Source: JAQUBU01 sp036677685 (GTDB lineage: Bacteria; Bacillota; Syntrophomonadia; Syntrophomonadales; Syntrophomonadaceae). From it: 47,267 bases of DNA. Under the pieces are notes generated by a model, which was not told the origin of the DNA, did not search any database, and saw nothing but the letters and a program-made list of their open reading frames with translations. This document shows, piece after piece, positions 32,773 through 41,723 of the stretch. The DNA is taken from assembly GCA_036677685.1 (NCBI GenBank), contig JAVBWA010000028.1:1-47267 (forward strand), in the 5' to 3' direction. Both the position numbers and the translations under genes were made by a program. How positions within the stretch are numbered: position 1 is the stretch's first letter; every line of letters begins with the position of its first letter.

Positions 32773-35706
32773 TTATTGTTTCAACTGCAGAGCTTTGAAG
32801 ATTATGGTCGCGGCTTCAGCACGTGTAGCCAGTCCTTTGGGTTTAAATGTATTGTCAGGATAGCCGTTGATAATCGCTTCACTTGCTGCAATATTTACTG
32901 CTTCTAGAGCCCATACCGCTATTTTGGCTTTGTCATTAAAGTCCTTGGCAGCCTTGGTCTGTTTTAATTGGGCTGTTTTTACTATCATTACCGCCATCTG
33001 TTCACGATTGATAAGATCTTCAGGTCCAAATTTGTTTGCACCGTAGCCTTTTACAATTCCGTAGGAGGCAATTGTAGAAATGTAATCTTGAGCCCAGTGT
33101 CCGTTTGTATCGACGAAGACCACATCCTTCTTTGGGGCCAGTTTGTATGCATTAACTAAAATCGTAGCAAATTCTGCTCTGGTAATATTGTTATCCGGTT
33201 TAAAAGTGCCGTTGGGATAACCTTTCATAACTTCCGTCATAACTAGAGATTTGATATACGATTCAGCCCAGTGGCCTTGAATATCCGATAACTGTAACGA
33301 TACTGGTATTTCTTTAACAGTAGAAGGTGTCGCAATAACGGCAAACTTGGTAAAGTGGTTAATATCTCCGCTTACCACGCTGTTGGTGTTATCAACCTTG
33401 ATGTTATCCAGTTTAACCCACTTATTTGTGCTGATATCCAACCAGTAAATTGCTAAATCATTCTTGCTGACATCCACTTTACTCTTGTCAAAGGAGAGGC
33501 TAATAGTTACCGGTTTATCAAAATTGCCGGTTTTGTCTTTGCTGATATCAAATACTTCGCTAAGCAATATACTCTTCTCAGGTACCGTAAAACCAGTATT
33601 GCTAAGCTTTTCGATAGTAACTTTTATTTCGCTGCTAACTGCATTAGCAGGAATAAGTATACTGATACCCGCCTCATTAAAAGTACCACCATTTTTATCA
33701 ATGCTCATACTGCTTACACCACTGTTTACGGCACTGCCACCGCCACCGCCGCCACCTGACGGATTTGAAGTCGGTGTATATGCTATAAATTCCGTAAAGT
33801 GTTTGGTCCAGATAGCCATATCAGAACCAACATCTATTTTTCCGTCCTCACCAGTACCCAGAGTGCTATCGGCAACGGTCTGGCTGTCGGCACTCAATGT
33901 TCTGCTGATTACGGTTAATACTCCATTTCTAATATATCCTGCTGCTTTGCCAGCCTGGCCAGGAACCAGCAAGCGTACCGCTTTGTCAAACTTCAATTCA
34001 ATATTACCTGCCCCGACCTCTATAACCGCAGTCGTTGTTCCAGATACTGTTGCTGAAGCTTGTAGTTTCACAGTGGGCAGAGAAAGGGTGCCGTCCCAAG
34101 CGGAACCTGCCGGTGCAGTTACGGTTGTTCCAGCAGGAATACTGACACTTATTGACTTCTGAACACCTCCTATCTCCCTGACAGCAGCGACTTCTACTTT
34201 AGGTAGAACTGCCGTAGTATTTCCGCCGCTAGTTTGGGTCTGGAATGTCACAGTAGGTCTTTCTGCGGTGACAGGCACATCAATGGATAGGGTAATTTGG
34301 TTTATATCTGCAGGGTCTATTGCCGGTATCTCCAGGTTCTGACTGTTTGCCGATACAGTCACATTGGTTGTCGTGCCATCAGTCTTTATGTTTGTCACCA
34401 CGGTCTTTTTGGCAAAGGTAACTCGATAGGTCTTCTGGGTAGTGTTATTTTGGGCTGTTACAGTTACTACCGCCGTTCTTTCCGTTTCAGAACCGGTTAC
34501 ATTGCTGGCCTGGGTAACATTAACCGAAGCTAGAGTATCATCTTGCACTGCGGAAATGGTTGGAGTGGCACCACTATAATCAGAAGGCAATAGTACGGTA
34601 TATGTAGTCTGTTCCGCATCAAAAGCCGGGAATAGGGTGCCTGAACTGGAACTTAAACTTTTTAAGCTGGCATTGCTGTTCAGCTCGCCATTAATTGTCA
34701 CTTCATATTTTAATAACCAATCCCCATCTGCAGCAGCCTGATTGGTATCTATATCCCTAAATGCGGTGATTATCGCCGTTCCAGAAGCAACGGCGGTCAA
34801 GACATAATTGTCGGTTTGCGCATTCTTAGTAACCGATACAACCTGGGAATTACTACTTTTCCACTCAACCAGATTGGTGGCATTTACTCCCAGAATGGTT
34901 ATGGCGTGCGGAACCTCCTGTCCAACGCTTACAGTCACTGGTTGGGTAATACTGGTGTTTAACTTGGTTTCGGATCGAACCATGGCCTTAGCAATAGCCA
35001 GATCACTTTTATGCCCTGAATCAACCAGATCCGCCAGCTTTTTTTGCTGTTCACTTAGTTTTTGGGTTGTCCATCCCAGATCAGTCAGTCTGTTGTCAAA
35101 TACGCTGAAAGTACTATCTGCCAGGGTTTGGTCCATAGCATTCTTCATAACATTGGGGATAGCATCAATTAAATCGGTATTACTGCCAAATGCCAGTGTA
35201 AGAAGGTTTCCGCTAATTGCCGCAGGCAGCTTATTCTTTGTAGTAGATAGAAAACTATAGAATTGGTTGAATGTTATATTACTTCCAAAGAGCTTTTTAA
35301 AAGACGGTGTAAATTGGGTCTTAAAATTATCCAGGGTAGTGGTAAGCCCTGATTCGTTATAGGAATAATAAATTTCACCCCATCCTTTAGCAAAATCAAT
35401 AAGGGCAGTGCGCGCAGCGTTTTGATCTCCACCGAATTTATTGATTACCTGGGATGTAAGCAATGTATTAGAAGTACCGACTCCCAGGACTGTATCCCAT
35501 TGTGCACTGGTTAAACCTGACAATCCTGTTTTGGAAGTGTCAAGATCTGATTTATCCGCCGCATCAATGAATGGATAGATCAAGGCCATTTCCTGGGCAA
35601 TGGTTTGAGTACTGGCAGCCCGGACGGGTTGTACATTAAAGCCCAAATTCATTATCGATAAACAAAATACCATTATTAATAAACATACAAAGCATTTCTT
35701 TTTCAA
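32773..35706 (-). CDS. large secreted SLH protein with Ig-like and cadherin-like domains
   Basis: A 977-residue exported protein. TTG 35706 with GGGAGG nine bases upstream starts a clear signal peptide (MKKKCFVCLL to cleavage near PVRA-AS, about 30). A helical domain (about 35-245) is followed by a Big2-like Ig domain (about 255-337) and a cadherin-like beta-sandwich (about 343-433). Further beta-rich repeats end in a seven-glycine linker, and then ZU5-like beta sequence leads to three SLH domains in the last 180 residues. It is likely a cell-surface structural or adhesive protein anchored to the secondary cell-wall polymer. It is the first minus-strand gene of the locus and has the shared promoter-region motif 77-109 bp upstream. 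Confidence 0.9.
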   Translation of the reverse strand: MKKKCFVCLLIMVFCLSIMNLGFNVQPVRAASTQTIAQEMALIYPFIDAADKSDLDTSKTGLSGLTSAQWDTVLGVGTSNTLLTSQVINKFGGDQNAARTALIDFAKGWGEIYYSYNESGLTTTLDNFKTQFTPSFKKLFGSNITFNQFYSFLSTTKNKLPAAISGNLLTLAFGSNTDLIDAIPNVMKNAMDQTLADSTFSVFDNRLTDLGWTTQKLSEQQKKLADLVDSGHKSDLAIAKAMVRSETKLNTSITQPVTVSVGQEVPHAITILGVNATNLVEWKSSNSQVVSVTKNAQTDNYVLTAVASGTAIITAFRDIDTNQAAADGDWLLKYEVTINGELNSNASLKSLSSSSGTLFPAFDAEQTTYTVLLPSDYSGATPTISAVQDDTLASVNVTQASNVTGSETERTAVVTVTAQNNTTQKTYRVTFAKKTVVTNIKTDGTTTNVTVSANSQNLEIPAIDPADINQITLSIDVPVTAERPTVTFQTQTSGGNTTAVLPKVEVAAVREIGGVQKSISVSIPAGTTVTAPAGSAWDGTLSLPTVKLQASATVSGTTTAVIEVGAGNIELKFDKAVRLLVPGQAGKAAGYIRNGVLTVISRTLSADSQTVADSTLGTGEDGKIDVGSDMAIWTKHFTEFIAYTPTSNPSGGGGGGGSAVNSGVSSMSIDKNGGTFNEAGISILIPANAVSSEIKVTIEKLSNTGFTVPEKSILLSEVFDISKDKTGNFDKPVTISLSFDKSKVDVSKNDLAIYWLDISTNKWVKLDNIKVDNTNSVVSGDINHFTKFAVIATPSTVKEIPVSLQLSDIQGHWAESYIKSLVMTEVMKGYPNGTFKPDNNITRAEFATILVNAYKLAPKKDVVFVDTNGHWAQDYISTIASYGIVKGYGANKFGPEDLINREQMAVMIVKTAQLKQTKAAKDFNDKAKIAVWALEAVNIAASEAIINGYPDNTFKPKGLATRAEAATIIFKALQLKQ

Positions 35707-35784
35707 TATTCATTTCCTCCCTTTTTTTTGTCACCCTTCGTTTTGGCCCTACTCAGTCTCTTATTGTGGCCGCTTCGGAATAGT

Positions 35785-35815
35785 GGTCACATTGCGTGTC
35801 TGGTTTGGACGCAAC
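35785..35815 (-). promoter_or_regulatory. shared motif upstream of the large SLH gene
   Basis: The complement of CGCAATGTGAC (35788-35798) is followed on the plus strand by GGACGCAAC; TTGCGT (35792-35797) and ACGCAA (35809-35814) form an inverted repeat. It matches the cores upstream of manC and wbaP. Confidence 0.4.
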
Positions 35816-35866
35816 AAAGTACCATTTTGAGCTAGAATAGGTTTATGATATAAAGATTGGTGAAGG

Positions 35867-36064
35867 CTAGAGGCAATCCTCAGATGGTTCTTTCAATATA
35901 AATGATTGGTTTTTGAGGATCATAATCACCTTCTCGTTCCTGATCACACGGAAATCTCCGTTAACAACGTTATCTTTCATTACGCCTTTCCACTTTCCTT
36001 CCGGGGTTTCCCAAAAAAGCCCGGCCAACTCTTTAAGCTCGAAAAGCTCGATATCTACTCCAAT
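35867..36064 (-). CDS. possible 65-residue protein or gene remnant
   Basis: This minus-strand frame is open for 78 codons and ends at TAG 35867. The last 65 read like a real protein (IGVDIELFELKELAGLFWET, then KWKGVMKDNVVNGDF, then KVIMILKN), with even amino-acid use. There is no ATG/GTG/TTG near a ribosome site; GAGGGGGGG sits six bases before an ATT at 36064, a rare but known start. It could also be the tail of a decayed gene. I do not recognise the family. It occupies the otherwise empty 35.7-36.3 kb gap. Confidence 0.4.
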   Translation of the reverse strand: MGVDIELFELKELAGLFWETPEGKWKGVMKDNVVNGDFRVIRNEKVIMILKNQSFILKEPSEDCL

Positions 36065-36289
36065 TGATCGCCCCCCCTCTACGGGCCTTTGATAGCATTA
36101 CCACTCGCCGTCAGTCGTACATAATATAAAGGCCCCAACAACTTCCGCAACAGGTATATATTTTTACAAGATTTATTCAATATAATGCGACTCTTTTTGT
36201 GACAACTATGCAGTAGCTGTATTGCCTGCGTTGTTTTTTCATTGTTTCTATGTTACCTTAATAAAGAAATTAATCAATAAGTTCGACAC

Positions 36290-36305
36290 ATATTGTATAC
36301 AATAT
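36290..36305. promoter_or_regulatory. perfect 16-bp palindrome, likely XRE operator
   Basis: ATATTGTATACAATAT is its own reverse complement and ends 26 bp before the TTG start of the XRE gene, where a promoter -10 (TACAAT) would overlap it. This is the classic place for an autorepressor site. Confidence 0.55.
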
Positions 36306-36331
36306 TTCTATTACGACAGGATGTTATTATT

Positions 36332-36712
36332 TTGGTCAGTAATAATTTTACTGAAATACTAAAAAACTTAAGAACGCAAAGGGGTATGAGCCAGGCAGAC
36401 CTTGCTCGTATACTTGGGGTTGCCCGCACCACAGTATCGAGTTACGAAAACGGTTCCCGAAATCCGGATAAGCAAACCCTGATACAAATTGCCTCATGCT
36501 TTCAGGTGAGTCTCGATTACCTGCTGGGTATGGATACCTTAAGTATTGATTCTTCCTCTGAATATGCAACGGTTCTTAAAGAGATGAACGCCCTGCTTAA
36601 CTCCGCCCCTATATCTAGCGACAAGAAAAAAGAAATTCTCAACGAAATTCGCCAATACTTTAACTGGAAAATCGAACAAGCCCATCAAAATCAAGGTTCC
36701 AAAAAAATATAG
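36332..36712 (+). CDS. XRE-family transcriptional regulator
   Basis: A 126-residue DNA-binding protein. The start chosen is TTG 36332, with AGGA ten bases upstream; a longer in-frame TTG start at 36293 would place the operator palindrome inside the gene. The helix-turn-helix (about 6-62) reads LRTQRGMSQADLARILGVAR then TTVSSYENGSRNPDKQTL, ending LDYLLGM as in SinR/ClgR-type repressors. The C-terminal 60 residues are helical and probably dimerise. It is a single gene, likely autoregulated through the palindrome at 36290-36305. Confidence 0.85.
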   Translation: MVSNNFTEILKNLRTQRGMSQADLARILGVARTTVSSYENGSRNPDKQTLIQIASCFQVSLDYLLGMDTLSIDSSSEYATVLKEMNALLNSAPISSDKKKEILNEIRQYFNWKIEQAHQNQGSKKI

Positions 36713-37009
36713 GTTTTATCGCGCATTAGGTTTCGAACATCTCTCATATCATTTGTTTCTATATAATAATAAAAACCTGACATGACAATAGAATGTCGCT
36801 AGTTAAAAATATTTTTTATGTTCATTTCTTGAAGGATAATATCTCATGCTGAAAAAGACCGGGATTTATGTCCTGTCTATATCCACCGTTCAGTCATTTC
36901 TATTATAGTTCATAAGTAACATTCGCCACAATTTAGCAAAAACCTTCCAAGTTTATAAATTTTTAAATTATAATTTTAGGAAAGTGTAAAAGTTAAGGAG
37001 GCTATTAGC
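36713..37009. other. 297-bp gap, AT-rich, no gene supported
   Basis: A weak hairpin GACAT/ATGTC lies around 36779-36797, and a 20-codon frame at 36846-36908 has a distant GAAGGA. Neither is convincing. The end carries AAGGAGG (36995-37001), the ribosome site of the GNAT gene. Confidence 0.5.
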
Positions 37010-37501
37010 GTGGAATACAATTTCAGAAAAGTGACTCAAGCGGATGGAGTAAAGGTAATTGATATCTTTAATTATTACATAGAAAATAGTTTTGCGGCCT
37101 TTCCGGAAAAGAAGCTCAGCCATGACATTTTTCAGCCTTTATTGGAAATGGCCAAAGGCTACCCCTTTTATGTTATAGAACATGAGACACATGGGGTAAT
37201 TGGTTTTGGTTTTATGGGCAGGTACCATCCGTCCGAAGTATTTAACCGTGTTGCAGAATTAACTTATTTCATAATGCCCTCACATACCCAAAGGCGCCTG
37301 GGAACCCGACTTTTTAATATCTTGGTCAATGATGCCAAAGAACTTGGAATTGAGACCTTACTGGCCAACATTACCTCACTTAACAAGGGCAGTATCGAAT
37401 TTCACCGTTCGCATGGATTTACGGAATGCGGAAGATTCGTAAAAATAGGCAAGAAAAATCAGACCGATTTCGATGTGGTCTGGATGCAAAAGTTTATATA
37501 G
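37010..37501 (+). CDS. GNAT-family N-acetyltransferase
   Basis: A 163-residue acetyl-CoA-dependent transferase. GTG 37010 has AAGGAGG eight bases upstream. The GNAT fold is recognisable: FRKVTQADGVKVIDIFNYYI (strand 1/helix 1), VIGFGFMGRY, the acetyl-CoA loop region MPSHTQRRLGTRLF and NKGSIEFHRSHGF. The pattern is closest to phosphinothricin/methionine-sulfoximine acetyltransferases, so a small amine substrate is likely. Nothing nearby identifies it. It appears to be transcribed alone. Confidence 0.85.
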   Translation: MEYNFRKVTQADGVKVIDIFNYYIENSFAAFPEKKLSHDIFQPLLEMAKGYPFYVIEHETHGVIGFGFMGRYHPSEVFNRVAELTYFIMPSHTQRRLGTRLFNILVNDAKELGIETLLANITSLNKGSIEFHRSHGFTECGRFVKIGKKNQTDFDVVWMQKFI

Positions 37502-37585
37502 GTTTAGGCACTTAAAACCCGGTGTATCTTTTTTAATAAATAAATACCTGCCATTCGGGATCAGGTGGAAGTTTAGAGGACTGAA

Positions 37586-38503
37586 ATGGCTTTAGATAAA
37601 AACGATTTATATGAATTTGTACGATATACCTTAAAAAGCGAAATGGAAAGGGCTTTGCGTATTTTAGAGGGTATCGTCCGAGGCATCTCTATTGACGGCA
37701 AAATAAATGCCATGGAAATTGCGGAACTTCAAAATTGGTACGGAATACACAGAAATCTTATTCAGCGCCAGGCATTTGATGATTTAGTTACTATTTTAGA
37801 TGAAGCATTGAAGGACGGATATCTTTCCGCAGAAGAAAAGGCCGATATTATATGGTTATGCAGCAAGTACACATCAAACAGCATTTATAGTGATCTTGTT
37901 ACCAACGACATACAAAAATTATACGGGCTCCTGCACGGTATTATTGCCGACAATGTAATTGAATTAAGGGAAATTGAAAAACTGGGTGATTGGCTGCATA
38001 ATAAAAATCATTTAATTGGAGTCTACCCCTATGATGAGTTATACAGTTTAATAATAAGCGTTTTAGAAGATGGTCAGATTACCGCCGATGAGCGGGATAT
38101 GCTTAAAGCCTTTTTCAGTGAATTCGTGGATATCAAGACCTCTATTAATCTTAATTATGAGGAACTTCAAGAACTGCGAAAAACCATCAATATAACCGGG
38201 GTATTTTCAGCTTCTCCGCAAATGCTTATCCATGGTCATCTTTTTTGTTTTACAGGAAGATCCTCAAAAGCAACACAAGCGGAAATTAAAAATATAATTG
38301 AATCTCGAGGCGGAAAGTTCAAAAACCATATAGTTAAGGATACCGCCTATCTAATAGTCGCAGACGAAGGTAATCCCTGCTGGGCCTTTTCCTGCTATGG
38401 CAGGAAAGTGGAACAGGCTGTAAAGATGAGAAAAGCCGGCAGTAAGATTCAAATCGTTCGTGAAAATGACTTTTGGAACCAGATACAAGGTATTAGCAGT
38501 TAA
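37586..38503 (+). CDS. TerB-like helical repeats fused to a C-terminal BRCT domain
   Basis: A 305-residue soluble protein. The first 200 residues hold about three similar helical units with patterns like DGKINAMEIAELQNWYG, NVIELREIEKLGDWLHN and DGQITADERDMLKAFFSE, reminiscent of TerB/DjlA-type acidic domains. Residues about 222-300 form a BRCT domain (GHLFCFTGRSSKATQAEI, ESRGGKF, TAYLIVADEG), as in NAD-dependent DNA ligase. BRCT domains bind phosphopeptides or DNA ends. A DNA-repair or stress role is plausible, but not established. An ATG with GAGGA upstream fits. Confidence 0.72.
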   Translation: MALDKNDLYEFVRYTLKSEMERALRILEGIVRGISIDGKINAMEIAELQNWYGIHRNLIQRQAFDDLVTILDEALKDGYLSAEEKADIIWLCSKYTSNSIYSDLVTNDIQKLYGLLHGIIADNVIELREIEKLGDWLHNKNHLIGVYPYDELYSLIISVLEDGQITADERDMLKAFFSEFVDIKTSINLNYEELQELRKTINITGVFSASPQMLIHGHLFCFTGRSSKATQAEIKNIIESRGGKFKNHIVKDTAYLIVADEGNPCWAFSCYGRKVEQAVKMRKAGSKIQIVRENDFWNQIQGISS

Positions 38504-38564
38504 GCTCAAAATTGATTGGTGGGCTTAGGGTGGCAGCACCCCGCATAAAGGAGGTTATAAGGAT

Positions 38565-38714
38565 ATGGCATCTAATTGCGAGAACTGTAAATGGCGAGCT
38601 TCGGCAGAGAAAAATCCGCGTGCTTTCATGAGCCGGCTATGGTACTGGCATACCAAATGGTGCCCCGGCTGGAAGGCCTATCAAAAAGAAAAGCTTGTCG
38701 AAAAGCAGAAATAG
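38565..38714 (+). CDS. 49-residue Cys/Trp-rich conserved-looking protein
   Basis: ATG 38565 follows AAAGGAGG by ten bases and opens 49 codons to TAG 38712. The product has a CENC pair near the N-terminus, a third cysteine in HTKWCPGWKAY and five tryptophans, with a charged Lys/Glu tail. The NCENCKWRA...WCPGWK pattern reminds me of small hypothetical proteins in other Clostridia, possibly metal-binding. It is followed by a good terminator at 38796. Function unknown. Confidence 0.7.
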   Translation: MASNCENCKWRASAEKNPRAFMSRLWYWHTKWCPGWKAYQKEKLVEKQK

Positions 38715-39044
38715 GGTAAGTTATCTGATAGTGATTATTATGCCATTATTGAAATGCCAAGGAATTAAGCTGAACCAAATTAAATATTGCATTTGAAAAT
38801 TGCTGCGTTGCAGCAATTTTCTGTTTTAAGGGGGTTTGGATTTTTTTGACTATTTATTTCGAATATTTTGAACTATAATTAAAAATAATATAACAATCTC
38901 TCCAAAATTAAACTATTCTGTTAAACCTCTATAGATAGAAATCATATTCATTTTCAAAAATTATATAAAGCCTGGATGAAACCAAAGTCAATAGGCAATA
39001 GTATTGTGTATTTGTCTTATATCGGGGAAAGAGGCGATGAATTG
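38715..39044. other. 330-bp gap: terminator plus promoter region of the HD-GYP regulator
   Basis: After the terminator at 38796-38826 the sequence is very AT-rich. It contains TATAAT at 38874-38879 with a TTGACT at 38846-38851, too far apart (22 bp) for a standard promoter. An in-frame upstream ATG for the regulator at 38976 has no ribosome site. Confidence 0.5.
38796..38826 (+). terminator. Rho-independent terminator
   Basis: Perfect 11-bp stem (38796-38806 with 38810-38820) with a 3-nt loop, followed by a short T-rich tract ending near 38826. It closes the unit ending with the 49-residue protein, about 80 bp after its stop. Confidence 0.8.
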
Positions 39045-40430
39045 ATGAACAGAGTTGACGATAACAGGAAAGCTTTGATTCTGATTGCTGACGACCAAGA
39101 ATTTATTCGATCCATAATACGCAATGCACTGAATAAGGATGAATATGATGTGATAGAAGCGGAGAATGGTGAAGAGGCGGTCAAGGTGTTTATAGAACGC
39201 AGACCGGATATAGTGCTCCTGGATGCCATAATGCCGGTAATGGATGGGTTTGCTGCTTGCCGTCGAATAAGAGAATTGGAAACCCGTGAAATAACCCCCG
39301 TTTTGATGATAACCGCTCTGGGTGATTCCCAGTCTATAAACGAAGGATTCAAAGCGGGGGTTAATGATTTTATTCAAAAACCGCTGAATGTTGATATCTT
39401 GAATCGCCGCATATCGGTCCTGGTTAAGGAACTGAATTATAAGGAAAAACTGCGCCAAAGTGAGGAACGGTTTCGCCTGCTGGCTGAAAATGCACGTGAT
39501 TGCATATCGATATTGCTATTGAAGCCGGCTTATAAATATCAATATATCAGCCCTGTAATTAAAGATATAATTGGTTATGAAGCAAAGGAATTCTATAATA
39601 ATCCCTTTTTGTTTAAAAAAATTGTTTTAGATTCGGACAAGCATCTGTTTGCCGCCCGCAATCTCGAAAAAGCAATTTGTAATATGCCGGTGGAAATTCG
39701 CTGCCTCCATAAAGATGGTACGCTTGTTTTTCTCGAGAATCAATATGTACCTTTTTTCGGGAAAGACGGTCAAATCATCGGAATGCAGATTATATCCAGG
39801 GATATTACCCAAAGAAAAAGAGATGAAGTTCGAAAAAGGGTGGAATTGACCCAGAAGGTTTTATATGAAACAGTTACCGCTCTATCCGCCACCATCGAAA
39901 CCAGAGACCCGTACACTTCCGGACACCAGGAGAGGGTTGCCCGGCTCGCGGTTGCAATTGCTCAACAGCTGGGTCTGGGCATTGATCAGATTGAAGGAAT
40001 TAAGGCGGCAGCTTTATTACACGATATTGGAAAAATACATGTTCCAGCCGAATTTTTAAGCAAGCCCGGGAAACTGTCTGAACATGAGTTTGCTTTTATA
40101 AAAACCCACTCCAAAATTGGTTATGAAATACTGAAATCCATTCGCTTTCCCTGGCCGGTAGCGGAAATCGTATGTCAACACCATGAACGTATGGATGGTT
40201 CCGGCTACCCCTATGGCTTGTCGGGAGATCAACTGGCGATCGAAACCAGGATCATTTCGGTGGCTGATGTGGTTGAAGCAATGGCCAGTCACCGTCCCTA
40301 TCGAGTAGCCCTCGGAATTGAACAGGCCTTGGAGGAGATCCTGCGCAATGCCGGTCGTTTTTATGATCCCCAAGTCGTTTATACATGTATCGAGCTGTTC
40401 ACAAAAAAGGATTTTAAGCTTTATACATAG
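39045..40430 (+). CDS. response regulator with PAS and HD-GYP output
   Basis: A 461-residue protein from ATG 39045 with GAGG ten bases upstream (a TTG one codon earlier is possible). The receiver domain (1-125) has acidic ADD at 15-17, phospho-acceptor Asp60 in VLLDAIMP, Thr90 and Lys112. A PAS domain (about 140-258) ends in the usual ISRDIT. The HD-GYP domain (about 270-455) has HDIGK (H326, D327) and GSGYP (GYP 387-389), so cyclic-di-GMP phosphodiesterase activity is expected. No histidine kinase is adjacent, so its partner is encoded elsewhere. This is the second cyclic-di-GMP enzyme in the window. Confidence 0.92.
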   Translation: MNRVDDNRKALILIADDQEFIRSIIRNALNKDEYDVIEAENGEEAVKVFIERRPDIVLLDAIMPVMDGFAACRRIRELETREITPVLMITALGDSQSINEGFKAGVNDFIQKPLNVDILNRRISVLVKELNYKEKLRQSEERFRLLAENARDCISILLLKPAYKYQYISPVIKDIIGYEAKEFYNNPFLFKKIVLDSDKHLFAARNLEKAICNMPVEIRCLHKDGTLVFLENQYVPFFGKDGQIIGMQIISRDITQRKRDEVRKRVELTQKVLYETVTALSATIETRDPYTSGHQERVARLAVAIAQQLGLGIDQIEGIKAAALLHDIGKIHVPAEFLSKPGKLSEHEFAFIKTHSKIGYEILKSIRFPWPVAEIVCQHHERMDGSGYPYGLSGDQLAIETRIISVADVVEAMASHRPYRVALGIEQALEEILRNAGRFYDPQVVYTCIELFTKKDFKLYT

Positions 40431-40803
40431 TATTATTATACCTATTTTCGATGCGGCCCAATTTGGAGCTATTTTCATCAGCAAATTCCCATATGCCACA
40501 ACAAACATAAACCCCTCCCCCTTCGGTTGGGTCAGGGTCCCATAGCTTTGCTAACAAGCTTATAAAGAATACATAAGAATATTAGCGCCACAATCGCTGA
40601 CACATACAATAACCCCACCTTTTATGTTAACCACCTTATCTTAATATCCTTTATTTGTTTTTATATTTCCGTTTCCTACAATATCTTAGAAAAATATAAA
40701 TAGATTTGTAATGATTTTAAGCAAATTTTCGTATATATATCAGATTAAATTCAGAAATATTAGTTACACTGAATTACAGACAATTCGGGAAGCTGGTGAA
40801 ATA
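40431..40803. other. 373-bp gap, nothing firm
   Basis: Contains a C-rich patch (40510-40520), AGCTT/AAGCT inverted repeat near 40543-40560 and AT-rich sequence leading to the small membrane protein. An in-frame ATG at 40711 would extend that protein by 31 residues but lacks a ribosome site. No RNA gene or mobile element seen. Confidence 0.5.
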
Positions 40804-40911
40804 ATGTTTAATGGATTTTCTAGAAAAGATATTTATGAGGCTTTTAGAAATGCTGTTGGAATAGGTTTGCTTACCTACATATTCGCCTTGGGAATATTTC
40901 TGGTCGTTTAA
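40804..40911 (+). CDS. 35-residue single-pass membrane protein
   Basis: ATG 40804 with GGTGA six bases upstream starts MFNGFSRKDIYEAFRNAVGI, followed by one hydrophobic helix (about 17-35) that runs to the C-terminus. It ends 5 bp before the convergent protease gene. The amphipathic N-terminal part and helix resemble many small bacterial membrane proteins of unknown role. It has no sequence family I can name. Confidence 0.5.
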   Translation: MFNGFSRKDIYEAFRNAVGIGLLTYIFALGIFLVV

Positions 40912-40916
40912 TTTAT

Positions 40917-41723
40917 TTAGTTTTCCTGTTGATAATACTTGTCCAGGGCAGTAGCAGGAATAGCCAGTGCTCGCTCATGTTTTTCATCGTTGATATTCAC
41001 AGTTCCCATGGCAAATATGATACCGACCAGGCTTCCGGTTTCGTCCAGCACCGGACTGCCGCTGCTGCCTGGAGCAATTGCAGTGCTGATGGTAAACGCC
41101 GGCATTCCAGTGTCGGTTTTAATATACTCCTTCACTTCACCACGGGATGATACGCGATTGATTCCAAGGGGATTCCCAATAACGGTTACAACCTGTCCCA
41201 GCTCTGCCATTCCTTCGGTCACTACAGGCAAGAACGGCAGGTCTTTGGCATTAAGCTTTATTACGGCCAGATCATAACCATCGATCATTTCAATGTCCCG
41301 GCTAAAGTATCGCTTTTCATCGCTAAAAATAACCTCGACGGATGAGGCACCTTCTATCACATGACGATTGGTAATTATCATACCCTGCGGGTCAAGATTA
41401 ACACCGGTCCCCTGAATGCTTCTTGCCGTTCCCTTGGCATTGCTGACCTCAATGTTTACTACTGCCGGTTTGCAGCGGATAACCAGATCCTCTTCAGACA
41501 GAATCTCGTCCTGTTTTAAAAAATCGAACCGGGCTTGCTTTAAAACCGGCAGCCAGGCATAGGAAAAAGCCAGAAAAGCCAATAAGATAATAACGGCTAC
41601 AATCTTGAACGCAGTTTTGCTTCGTCTTCCCCTACCAGAACCTTCATCTTCATCAAGCATATCCAGTTCTTCTAACGTATTATCATTTTCCCATTCTTTT
41701 TGCCGGTAATCTTGTTCATCCAT
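40917..41723 (-). CDS. membrane-anchored HtrA-like serine protease without PDZ
   Basis: A 268-residue trypsin-fold (S1C) protease. An acidic cytoplasmic N-terminus (1-35), one membrane helix (about 41-60) and an extracytoplasmic protease domain carry the catalytic triad: His in TNRHVIEGA, Asp in GYDLAVI and Ser in APGSSGSPV. There is no C-terminal PDZ domain, unlike HtrA/DegP, so regulation must differ. Likely role is envelope protein quality control or processing. Transcribed alone, convergent with the small membrane protein gene. Confidence 0.88.
   Translation of the reverse strand: MDEQDYRQKEWENDNTLEELDMLDEDEGSGRGRRSKTAFKIVAVIILLAFLAFSYAWLPVLKQARFDFLKQDEILSEEDLVIRCKPAVVNIEVSNAKGTARSIQGTGVNLDPQGMIITNRHVIEGASSVEVIFSDEKRYFSRDIEMIDGYDLAVIKLNAKDLPFLPVVTEGMAELGQVVTVIGNPLGINRVSSRGEVKEYIKTDTGMPAFTISTAIAPGSSGSPVLDETGSLVGIIFAMGTVNINDEKHERALAIPATALDKYYQQEN

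Noticed and set aside
33464..34162. long plus-strand frame opposite the large SLH gene
   Set aside because: It is antisense to well-supported SLH protein sequence, is hydrophobic by codon mirror effects and has no ribosome site or family similarity.
36846..36908. 20-codon frame with a GAAGGA upstream
   Set aside because: Ribosome-site spacing is long and the product has no distinctive features; too short to support.
38846..38879. TTGACT and TATAAT as a promoter for the HD-GYP regulator
   Set aside because: The 22-bp spacer is too long for a normal sigma-A promoter; it may be coincidence in AT-rich DNA.
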